NCBI GenBank assembly: GCA_002373855.1
Contig: DFKO01000178.1
Location: forward strand, 1 to 14,773
From: Lachnospiraceae bacterium UBA3643
GTDB lineage: Bacteria > Bacillota > Clostridia > Lachnospirales > Lachnospiraceae
Length of the DNA: 14,773 bases
Direction: 5' to 3'
Notes under the pieces: generated by a model
What the model saw: only the letters and a program-made list of their open reading frames with translations
Told to the model about the DNA's origin: nothing
Database searches by the model: none
Shown here: piece after piece, positions 6,132 to 13,727 of the stretch
How positions within the stretch are numbered: position 1 is the first letter of the stretch
How the letters are laid out: each line of letters opens with the position of its first letter
Program-made: the position numbers and the translations under genes

Positions 6132-7517
6132 ATGAATCAGAAGCAGAAAAATCTACAACCGTATAAAAGAATATTCAAATTTATCGAGACGCTGATAATA
6201 CTGGCGGGTGTCTGTGCTCCGTTTGTATTTATCTGGTATGTGCAGATCAACACGATTCAGTTTATTCCCTTTACCGGAAAGGGAAATATATTTGAATGTC
6301 TCGTTTATGCGGCAGCAGCGCTTATTTTTATCAGACTTTACGGCGGATTTGACATAGGCTTTTATACTCCGCTTAATACCATACTGTCCCAGGTCCTCGG
6401 ACTGCTCATCACAAACTTTCTGATGTGTATACAGATAGTCCTGACACTCGGTGACCTTTATGCCATCGGGCATATCATGCTCTGGCTCTTTATATGCAAT
6501 ATCATCCAGATAGTCATCAGTATAGTGCTGGTGCTCATTATGGAGTCAGTGTACGTGAGGATGTTTCCCGCATGGAACATTCTCCTTATATATGAAAAAG
6601 ACAGTGTCAGATTATTTACTGACAAACTGTCTACGAGAAAAGACAAATACGTTATCGGCGATATGATAAATGTCTCAGAGGGATTTGATGCCATAGCCAA
6701 AAAACTTGAGAATCATGAATTTGTCATTGTATATGATGTGGCATCAGAGATACGAAATGATATCGTGAAATACTGTTACGGAAGGGATATCACTGTATAT
6801 CAGACACCCAAGATTTCGGATATACTCATCCGCGGAGCAAGAGAGTATCATATGTTTGATACGCCCCTTATTGCTTCGGACAATGTATGTATGACTTTTG
6901 AGCAGAAGTTTATAAAGAGATTTATGGATATCATTATCTCACTGCTCATGATCATCATCACGTCACCTGTCATGCTGATCACAGCCCTTTGCATAAAGGC
7001 AGAGGACGGAGGACCTGTTTTCTTTACCCAGAAGAGAGTGACTATAGGCGGCAGGGAATTTGTGATATATAAATTCCGCTCCATGATAGTGGATGCGGAG
7101 TCGGACGGCAAAGCTCATCCTGCGACAAATGATGATGACCGCATTACAAAGACCGGCCGATTTATCAGGAAAACCAGAATAGATGAACTGCCACAGCTCA
7201 TAAATGTGCTTAAGGGTGATATGTCTCTGGTGGGACCCAGGCCCGAGAGGACAGAGCATGTGGAGAAATACTGCAGTGAGATACCCGAGTTTGCATATCG
7301 CACCAAGGTCAAGGGCGGACTCACCGGATATGCCCAGGTGTACGGTAAATACAACACGACTGCGTATGATAAATTAAAACTGGATCTTATGTATATAGAG
7401 AACTATTCACTGGCACTGGATCTCAGGATAATACTGATGACGGTAAAGGTTATTTTTATGAATACAAGCACCGAAGGATTTAATGAAAATATGAATAAAG
7501 ACGGAGTAGAGAAGTGA
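6132..7517 (+). CDS. Polyprenyl-phosphate sugar-1-phosphate transferase (priming enzyme)
   Basis: The enzyme would start each repeat unit by moving a sugar-1-phosphate from a nucleotide sugar to undecaprenyl phosphate at the inner face of the membrane. The 461 residues comprise four N-terminal membrane segments (about 15-37, 53-70, 82-104, 112-138), a cytoplasmic Rossmann-like region (about 148-250), and the bacterial sugar transferase domain (from about 258). That domain shows a membrane re-entrant helix (262-288), GGPVFFTQKRV (293-303), YKFRSMIVDAE (313-323) with the catalytic Asp/Glu pair D321 and E323, RIDELPQLINVLKGDMSLVG (349-368), and VGPRPE (367-372). It belongs to the large WbaP/CpsE-type monotopic class. 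The start codon lies 7 nt after the polymerase stop, with a weak GACGGA ribosome site, so translation probably relies on coupling. The sugar (glucose, galactose or an amino sugar) cannot be read from the sequence. Confidence 0.94.
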   Translation: MNQKQKNLQPYKRIFKFIETLIILAGVCAPFVFIWYVQINTIQFIPFTGKGNIFECLVYAAAALIFIRLYGGFDIGFYTPLNTILSQVLGLLITNFLMCIQIVLTLGDLYAIGHIMLWLFICNIIQIVISIVLVLIMESVYVRMFPAWNILLIYEKDSVRLFTDKLSTRKDKYVIGDMINVSEGFDAIAKKLENHEFVIVYDVASEIRNDIVKYCYGRDITVYQTPKISDILIRGAREYHMFDTPLIASDNVCMTFEQKFIKRFMDIIISLLMIIITSPVMLITALCIKAEDGGPVFFTQKRVTIGGREFVIYKFRSMIVDAESDGKAHPATNDDDRITKTGRFIRKTRIDELPQLINVLKGDMSLVGPRPERTEHVEKYCSEIPEFAYRTKVKGGLTGYAQVYGKYNTTAYDKLKLDLMYIENYSLALDLRIILMTVKVIFMNTSTEGFNENMNKDGVEK

Positions 7518-8620
7518 TGAAAAAAAAGATACTCATGATCTCCAATTCATTTTACAGTTTATGCTTATTCAGAATAGAACTGCTCACCTTGCTGACTAAG
7601 GAATATGAGGTCTTTTTATACTGCCCGATAGAAAAAAATGCAGGAGACAATCCGGAACAGTTTGAGGCGATGAATATCCATACAAAGGCCATGGTCATGG
7701 ACCGCAGGAGTACAAATCCTTTTAAGGAATTAAAGCTCAGCAGGGATATCAGAAAGTATATTAAAGAAGTGATGCCCGATCTTGTCATCACTCTGACCAT
7801 AAAACCCAATATATATGCGGGACTGGCATGTGCCGATCTTGGCATCCCGTATATAGCCAATATCACGGGACTCGGTACGGCATTTGAAAAAGAAAATCTG
7901 CTGAAAAAGATCACGGTCGCTCTTTATAAAAAAGCCCTCCGTAAATGCAACATGGTATTTTTCGAAAATCCCGAAAACAGGCGGATCATGGAGGAGTGCG
8001 GTATACTTAAGGGCCCCTCTTATGTGACGACCGGAGCCGGAGTCAATCTGGAGAGATTTGTTAAGAAACCTTATCCCGAAAAGGGAGATGAGGCATATCT
8101 CTTTATAGGCAGACTCATGAAAGAAAAGGGCATCGAGGAGTTTCTCTACAGTGCGGAGAGGATGAAGGAAAAATATCCCGATACCAGATATATAGTCGTA
8201 GGTTTTTATGAAGAGTCCTACGAAGAGAGGGTAAAAAATCTGATCGATAAAGGCGTCATAGAATACCACAGCTTCACAAGCAAGCCGGAGGATTATATGG
8301 CAGAGTGCAGTGCACTGGTACAGCCCTCATATCATGAGGGAATGAGCAATGTGTGTCTGGAGAGCGCTGCTACAGGCAGACCGATCCTCGTATCCGATAT
8401 ACCGGGATGCGGCGAGACGGTGATTGACTGCGTCAGCGGATACAGATTCCCCCATGCATCAAAAGAGGCTCTCCTTGAGACCATGGAGAGATTTCACAAT
8501 CTTCCCTATGAGGAGAAGGTCGCTATGGGCGAGGCCGGTAGGATCCACATGGAAAAATGTTTTGACAGAAAAGAAGTTGTCAAAGCTCATATGCGTGCAA
8601 TAAAAGACATAATCGGTTAA
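7514..8620 (+). CDS. Glycosyltransferase, GT4 family
   Basis: This GT-B fold retaining glycosyltransferase probably adds a sugar to the lipid-linked intermediate in the cytoplasm. Of its 368 residues, the N-terminal acceptor half includes PDLVITLTIKPNIYAGL (88-104) and NITGLGTAFEKEN (116-128). The latter is the TGLG signature of the PglA/WbpT-like GT4 group acting on lipid-diphosphate sugars. The C-terminal half has YLFIGRLMKEKGI (195-207) and the nucleotide-sugar EX7E motif, E275 to E283, in YHEGMSNVCLESAATGRP. The start could be GTG at 7514 (4-nt overlap with the previous gene) or ATG at 7517 (overlapping its stop as TGATG). GGAG at 7503-7506 is 7 nt from the GTG and 10 nt from the ATG. The donor sugar is unknown. 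Confidence 0.9.
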   Translation: MMKKKILMISNSFYSLCLFRIELLTLLTKEYEVFLYCPIEKNAGDNPEQFEAMNIHTKAMVMDRRSTNPFKELKLSRDIRKYIKEVMPDLVITLTIKPNIYAGLACADLGIPYIANITGLGTAFEKENLLKKITVALYKKALRKCNMVFFENPENRRIMEECGILKGPSYVTTGAGVNLERFVKKPYPEKGDEAYLFIGRLMKEKGIEEFLYSAERMKEKYPDTRYIVVGFYEESYEERVKNLIDKGVIEYHSFTSKPEDYMAECSALVQPSYHEGMSNVCLESAATGRPILVSDIPGCGETVIDCVSGYRFPHASKEALLETMERFHNLPYEEKVAMGEAGRIHMEKCFDRKEVVKAHMRAIKDIIG

Positions 8621-8630
8621 CAGTAAACAG

Positions 8631-9773
8631 ATGGATAATAATAAAAAAATCGTCGTTCTCCATGTGCTTGGATGCCTTGGGATGGGCGGCGCCGAAAACC
8701 GTATCATGGATCTGGTCCGCAGAAACGACGATCCTGATATTGAATATGCCTTTCTTGTAAACAGTGAGGGACCTGATTATTTTGATGAGGAAGTCTTATC
8801 AAGGGGACTGAAGATATACAGAGTACCCAAGTTCAGGTTTTATAATTATTTCTCATATAAAAAAGCCCATGATGTTTTCTTTAAAGAACATCCGGAGATA
8901 ACCGTTGTCCAGGGCAATACGACAAATACAGCATCTTTATATCTCCCGATAGCAAAGAAATACGGATGTGTGACGGTGGCACACTCAAGGAGTGCAGGAG
9001 TAGGCGGCAGATTAAAGACATTCGTGGTTTCATTTCTGACAAAGCATCTCCCGGAAAAAACCGATTATATGTGGGCATGCTCGTCGGATGCGGCCATAGG
9101 GACATTCGGTAAAGAAAATTACGATGCCGGCAGAGTCAGAATTATTTTTGACAATATCGACGTTGATAAATTTAAAGATTCTGACGGAGCAGGTATCATA
9201 AAGAAATATGGTATAGAGGACAGACTGGTTATCGGCCACGTGGGAAGTTTTCTCTATCCTAAAAATCATGATTTTTTAATAGACATATTTGCAAAGATAC
9301 ATGAAAAGAGGCCTGACAGCGTACTGCTAATGGCGGGAGACGGACCGTTGCTTCCGGGTATTAAGGAAAAGGTTAAACGACTCGGGCTTGAAAATGACTG
9401 TATTTTTGCAGGTAAACATGCTGATATCGAAAACTATTATGCATCATTTGATCTGATGGTTTTCCCTTCTCATTATGAGGGACTGCCGGGAGTGCTCCTT
9501 GAAGCCCAGGCGGCAGGGACTCCCATCATTGCATCTGATGTGATCACAAAAGATGTAGATGTGACGGGACTCATCAGATATTTTGGCCTTTCAGAAAGCC
9601 CGGAAAGCTGGGCAGATGCGGCTCTGGATCATCTGAAAAATGTATCGGAGAGTAAGAATTCAGGTACTGCAAAAGATTACAGACAGCTCTTAAAGGACGC
9701 GGGTTTTGATGTGACCCTTGAGCAGAAAAAACTAAACGATTTATATCATGAACTTGCTAAAGAGCGAAAATAA
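8631..9773 (+). CDS. Glycosyltransferase, GT4 family
   Basis: This 380-residue GT-B glycosyltransferase most likely makes the second or third cytoplasmic linkage of the repeat unit. Signatures are the N-terminal GMGGAENRIMDLVRR (17-31), VVQGNTTNTASLY (92-104), VAHSRS (116-121), the hinge sequence IGHVGSFLYPKNHDFLIDIF (201-220), LMAGDGPL (233-240), and the EX7E motif E283 to E291 in FPSHYEGLPGVLLEAQAAGT. The layout resembles EpsF-type exopolysaccharide transferases. The ATG lies 10 nt after the previous stop and has no clear ribosome binding site. Its last 26 nt overlap the flippase gene. The specificity cannot be inferred. Confidence 0.9.
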   Translation: MDNNKKIVVLHVLGCLGMGGAENRIMDLVRRNDDPDIEYAFLVNSEGPDYFDEEVLSRGLKIYRVPKFRFYNYFSYKKAHDVFFKEHPEITVVQGNTTNTASLYLPIAKKYGCVTVAHSRSAGVGGRLKTFVVSFLTKHLPEKTDYMWACSSDAAIGTFGKENYDAGRVRIIFDNIDVDKFKDSDGAGIIKKYGIEDRLVIGHVGSFLYPKNHDFLIDIFAKIHEKRPDSVLLMAGDGPLLPGIKEKVKRLGLENDCIFAGKHADIENYYASFDLMVFPSHYEGLPGVLLEAQAAGTPIIASDVITKDVDVTGLIRYFGLSESPESWADAALDHLKNVSESKNSGTAKDYRQLLKDAGFDVTLEQKKLNDLYHELAKERK

Positions 9774-11295
9774 AAACATAAGACTGATCATGACCATGTT
9801 CTTCACGGGCATGGCCTTTGTCATAAATTTTCTGATAAGTCTTTTTCTTGTACCATACATATCTGAGAATATGTGCACGGATGCGTATGGTTTTGTATCC
9901 CTTGCAATCAATTTTGTAAACTATGCAGCCATATTTACTACGGCATTAAATGCGTATGCATCCCGTTTTATCACCGTGGAATATCACAAGGGCAATATGG
10001 ATAATGCACGCAGGTATTTTTCTTCTGTTTTTTACGGAGATGTGATACTCAGTGTTGTTATTATCACTGTCCTTGGCGTAGTGACTTTTTATCTTGAGAG
10101 ATTTCTTGATATACCGGACAATCTTGTGACGGATGTCAAAGCTCTTTTTATAATCATTTTTATCAATTTCTTTTTCCTGACTGTATCTACGGCATACGGA
10201 TCGTTTGCCCAGATCAGAAATCATCTTGATTTCATAGGTATATTCAAGGGGGCCGGCAGTATTGCCCAGGTCATATCCATGGTTGTCCTGTTTAGCATTT
10301 TCGGGGCAAACTTATGGGTGATCGGTGTCGGATATCTATGCTCGGGAGTAGTTATGTTTGTGTCAAATTATTTTCTGACAAAAAAGTATACACCGGAATT
10401 AAGGGCGGACAGAAAACACTTTTCATTAAGCGCGATTAAGGAACTTGTGATAAACGGTATATGGAACTCTGTCAGCAATCTTGGGAATACATTAAATACG
10501 GGACTTGATCTCCTCATCACCAATATTATGCTTGGCTCGTTTCAGATGGGACAGCTGTCATACGCAAAAACAATAGGTACTATATTTGCGACACTTTTTA
10601 ATATTATAGCTTTTCCATTCCAGCCCCTTTTCCTTAAGTATTATTCCGATGATAACAGGGAGGCGCTGATTAAGGAATTCAGGTTTTCTATGAAGATAGC
10701 GGGAGCCGTGTCTGAGCTTGCATTTGCCGGCTTTCTGGCCCTTGGATATTATTACATCGGATTGTGGATACCGGGAGAGGATACAAAGCTGGTATATCTT
10801 TTGACGATTCTGACTATCAGTACATGTATAGGTGAGGGCGTTGTGAGTCCGCTTTATTACGCTTATACACTTACGATAAAGAACAGGGTACCGTGCCTTG
10901 TCACAGTGGCTGGAGGCCTTTTAAACGTAGCCGGCATGTATGTGCTCATAAAGTATGCCGGTATGCAGGTGATGGCAGTTGTGCTCACTACGGTTGTGAT
11001 CAGTACACTGACAAATGTCATATTTCACCCGATGTATGCGGCAAAATGTCTGGGAGTCGGGCTGACAACATTTCTTCCGGATGTGATAAAGCATATATTT
11101 TTGTGCGGCCTTTTGACCGGAGTATTTGCACTGTTAAACCTGATCATTGTGCCCAGGTCCTGGGTTTCATTTGCCGGGGCAGTTTTGCTATATGGCGTGG
11201 CCGGCGGCTGTATACTGTTTATGCTTATATTTAACAGACAGGAAAAGAAAAAACTGTTTGGATTTGTTTTTGGGAAAGTGGGTGACAGAGCATGA
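9748..11295 (+). CDS. Polysaccharide flippase, Wzx-like (MOP superfamily)
   Basis: This 515-residue integral membrane protein has about 12-14 hydrophobic segments and short polar loops, as in Wzx/RfbX-type exporters that move the undecaprenyl-linked repeat unit across the membrane. The N-terminal half carries NFLISLFLVPYISE (27-40), DAYGFVSLAINFVNYA (45-60) and ASRFI (71-75). NGIWNSVSNLGNTLNTGLDL (236-255) is the paired conserved region that starts the second bundle in this family, followed by LLITNIMLGSFQMGQLSYAK. The first ATG is used. It lies inside the preceding gene (26-nt overlap) without an obvious ribosome binding site. The next Met (M15, at 9790) would cut into the first helix. The position between GT4 genes fits a role in exporting the unit built by its neighbours. 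Confidence 0.9.
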   Translation: MNLLKSENKNIRLIMTMFFTGMAFVINFLISLFLVPYISENMCTDAYGFVSLAINFVNYAAIFTTALNAYASRFITVEYHKGNMDNARRYFSSVFYGDVILSVVIITVLGVVTFYLERFLDIPDNLVTDVKALFIIIFINFFFLTVSTAYGSFAQIRNHLDFIGIFKGAGSIAQVISMVVLFSIFGANLWVIGVGYLCSGVVMFVSNYFLTKKYTPELRADRKHFSLSAIKELVINGIWNSVSNLGNTLNTGLDLLITNIMLGSFQMGQLSYAKTIGTIFATLFNIIAFPFQPLFLKYYSDDNREALIKEFRFSMKIAGAVSELAFAGFLALGYYYIGLWIPGEDTKLVYLLTILTISTCIGEGVVSPLYYAYTLTIKNRVPCLVTVAGGLLNVAGMYVLIKYAGMQVMAVVLTTVVISTLTNVIFHPMYAAKCLGVGLTTFLPDVIKHIFLCGLLTGVFALLNLIIVPRSWVSFAGAVLLYGVAGGCILFMLIFNRQEKKKLFGFVFGKVGDRA

Positions 11296-12356
11296 AAATA
11301 ATGCAGATAATACCTACGCTGGAACTGGCCGGCGCCGAGGTGATGTGTGAAAATCTGACATGTGAACTTGCAGGGGATAATGAAGTAACCGTTGTCAGCA
11401 TGTATGACAGAAAAACCCCGATATCCGGGCGTCTTAAGCAAAAAGGGATAAATGTCATTTTTCTTGATAAGAAACCGGGCCCTGATTTTTCCATGGTAAA
11501 AAAGTTAAGAAAAGTCATCAGGGATTTTAAACCGGAGGTCATCCATACTCACCTTGACTGTGTTAAGTATGCGTATCCGGCGGGCAGTAAAGAAGGTGTA
11601 AAGAGATTTATACACACTGTACATAATATTGCATCAAAAGAAAGCAGCGGCATTGCGGCCATGATAAACAAACGTCTCTTTACAAAAAAGGGAGTCGTAC
11701 CTGTGGGACTCAGCCCGGAAGTAAAAGAGACCATCTGCAGACAGTATGGTCTTTCGGAAGATAAAGTACCCGTAATATATAACGGAATCGATCTTGATAA
11801 GTGTATCTGCAAGAACCATTATGAATCTGAAAATATTTTGGAATTTATACATGTAGGCAGATTTTCGGAGCAGAAAAATCATCGAATGCTCATAAATGCT
11901 TTTGCAAAGTTTGTATCAGGTTACAGGGATGCAAAGCTGACTCTTGTAGGAGAAGGCGTGCTCCAAAGCAAGATAAAGGACCTTGTAAAAGAAAAAGGTA
12001 TTGAGGATAAGGTATTCTTTAACGGGCCGACGGATAATGTATTTCCGCTGCTTGAGAGGGCTGATGTGTTTGTACTGCCGTCTCTTTATGAAGGTGTACC
12101 CATGTCCCTTATAGAAGCTATGGGAACAGGGCTGCCGATAATTGCCACAAATGTAGGTGGTATCCCGGATATGCTGAATAATAACGGGGAAGCTCTCATT
12201 ACAGATGTAGATGAGGATGCCCTCGTAAAAGCCTTAAATAAAATGACTGACATCAGTCTCCGTGAGATTCTCGGGCAAAATGCTCTTGAGAGAGCCCGTA
12301 AGGATTTTTCGGTTAAGAAGATGGCTGAAGAATATATGAAACTGTATAAGAATTAA
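11292..12356 (+). CDS. Glycosyltransferase, GT4 family
   Basis: This third GT-B glycosyltransferase of the cluster has 354 residues. The N-terminus MKIMQIIPTLELAGAE (1-16) ends in the glycine-rich loop common to GT4 enzymes. Further signatures are VIHTHLDCVKYAY (83-95), HTVHN (108-112), VIYNGIDLDK (161-170), the hinge IHVGRFSEQKNHRMLINAF (186-204), TLVGEG (217-222), and the EX7E motif E267 to E275 in LPSLYEGVPMSLIEAMGTGL. It overlaps the flippase stop in the form ATGA, a classic coupling arrangement, with GGGTGA just upstream as a weak ribosome site. It may add the last cytoplasmic sugar. Donor and acceptor are unknown. Confidence 0.92.
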   Translation: MKIMQIIPTLELAGAEVMCENLTCELAGDNEVTVVSMYDRKTPISGRLKQKGINVIFLDKKPGPDFSMVKKLRKVIRDFKPEVIHTHLDCVKYAYPAGSKEGVKRFIHTVHNIASKESSGIAAMINKRLFTKKGVVPVGLSPEVKETICRQYGLSEDKVPVIYNGIDLDKCICKNHYESENILEFIHVGRFSEQKNHRMLINAFAKFVSGYRDAKLTLVGEGVLQSKIKDLVKEKGIEDKVFFNGPTDNVFPLLERADVFVLPSLYEGVPMSLIEAMGTGLPIIATNVGGIPDMLNNNGEALITDVDEDALVKALNKMTDISLREILGQNALERARKDFSVKKMAEEYMKLYKN

Positions 12357-12359
12357 GAT

Positions 12360-13724
12360 ATGAGTGAGAACGGAAAAAATAAAAAAATAAATATTCATAC
12401 ATGGATAACTTTATGTCTAAGCCTTTTGTTTTATCTGACCATGTATTTTATGTTTGGAGTGAAACTGTTTTCTGATTCGGCAGGATATATAAACATGGAC
12501 TCAACGCGGGAGCCGGTATATCCGCTGTTTCTGGCAATTGCCGGTTTGTTTGGAAAGACGGCTCAGCTTGAGATAACAGCAATAGTGCAAAATATATTTA
12601 TGGCACTGGCAGTCACATATCTTGCGGCGACGATCAGGGATACTTTTAAACTGAAAGGCTGTGTGATGTATTTTGTGGCGGCGATGAATTACGCCGTGGC
12701 TTTTGCAGGTCAGTTCCTGTCTCTGAACGGATGTGTATATTCAAACAGCATCCTGACAGAAGGCATTGCCCTCCAGATGTATCTCATATTCTTTGCCCTT
12801 CTCATTAAGGCTGTAAACGGAGGCGGTATCAGGTACGAGATTATCATGGCGATACTGTCGGCCCTCATGATGGATACGAGAAAGCATATGGCTATCGTTT
12901 ATATTATATGTTTTGCAGCCCTTTTCTTTGCCCGTATAGGCAAGAAGGGTTTTATAAAAAAGATGGCGATATCATTGGCGATAATCATCTGCAGTATTAT
13001 ATCTGCCACAGCCGGCAATTATCTCTATAACCTGGCTGTCAGGGGAGAGATGATAAAAAATACGAGAGACATGAATCTTGTCATCACAACATCTTTATAT
13101 GTGTGCGACAGGGAGGATGCAGACCTTATAAAAGATGAAGATGCGAGAGATATCTTTATAAAAGTATATGATGAGCTCGATAAAAAGCAGGCCAATATAA
13201 AATATGCCGAAGGCGGAATAGTAAAGCTGTCGGAGCATTATGCAAACAGTTTTGATGTGATCACGATAGATACCACACTGCCAATGCTTGAAGAGGATGC
13301 GGCCACGCGAGGGTTTGATGAGGGGCTCCAGGCAGAGATGGAAGCAGACAGAGTGAGTAAAGTCATCCTGGCAGCCATACTTAAAGATAACCTTGGAAAG
13401 TATGCAAAGGTATATATATCCTCTGTTTATAACGGGCTCGTCAATACGGTTGCAAAGCGAAACAGTCTCCTTGATATATATGCCATGATTGCTTATTTTT
13501 GCTATATAATAATCATGATAGTGTTATCCCGTGACAGTGAGAAACGTCCGGTATCGTTTTTCGGATTTATCGTGCTGGGTGCAATTGCGGTAAATGTCAT
13601 GGTCACATCAGCGCTTATATTCTGTCAGCCAAGATATATGATGTACAATATGGCCCTTTTCTACATAGCAGGGGGTATAATGCTGTATACTTTAATATGT
13701 AATCCAAAAAACAGAGAGGAATAA
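12360..13724 (+). CDS. Polytopic membrane protein, probable GT-C glycosyltransferase
   Basis: This 454-residue protein has about nine hydrophobic segments and one long polar region. The first helix (about 14-34) is followed by FSDSAGYINMDSTREPVYPL (37-56). An acidic residue in the first outer loop (D39), followed by an Arg-rich stretch and a Tyr-Pro-Leu-Phe helix start, is typical of GT-C enzymes that take sugars from polyprenyl-phosphate donors. NSILTEGIALQMYL (129-142) and FCQPRYMMYN (421-430) also resemble conserved stretches of GT39-like proteins. The polar region at about 228-368 is rich in Asp and Glu and lies between membrane segments, probably outside the cell. The gene starts 3 nt after the preceding stop without a clear ribosome site, and pncB begins 3 nt after its own stop. 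I cannot name the family with confidence. A role in adding a side sugar to the exported unit is an inference. Confidence 0.75.
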   Translation: MSENGKNKKINIHTWITLCLSLLFYLTMYFMFGVKLFSDSAGYINMDSTREPVYPLFLAIAGLFGKTAQLEITAIVQNIFMALAVTYLAATIRDTFKLKGCVMYFVAAMNYAVAFAGQFLSLNGCVYSNSILTEGIALQMYLIFFALLIKAVNGGGIRYEIIMAILSALMMDTRKHMAIVYIICFAALFFARIGKKGFIKKMAISLAIIICSIISATAGNYLYNLAVRGEMIKNTRDMNLVITTSLYVCDREDADLIKDEDARDIFIKVYDELDKKQANIKYAEGGIVKLSEHYANSFDVITIDTTLPMLEEDAATRGFDEGLQAEMEADRVSKVILAAILKDNLGKYAKVYISSVYNGLVNTVAKRNSLLDIYAMIAYFCYIIIMIVLSRDSEKRPVSFFGFIVLGAIAVNVMVTSALIFCQPRYMMYNMALFYIAGGIMLYTLICNPKNREE

Positions 13725-13727
13725 ATT

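Noticed and set aside
10893..11234. Alternative plus-strand frame of 113 codons inside the flippase gene
   Set aside because: It is a Cys/Arg/Ser-rich shadow frame, while the overlapping flippase frame is continuous and shows clear membrane helices.
13676..13681. TATAAT on the plus strand about 50 nt before pncB
   Set aside because: No -35-like hexamer or TGn extension is present at the right distance, so it is not reported as a promoter.
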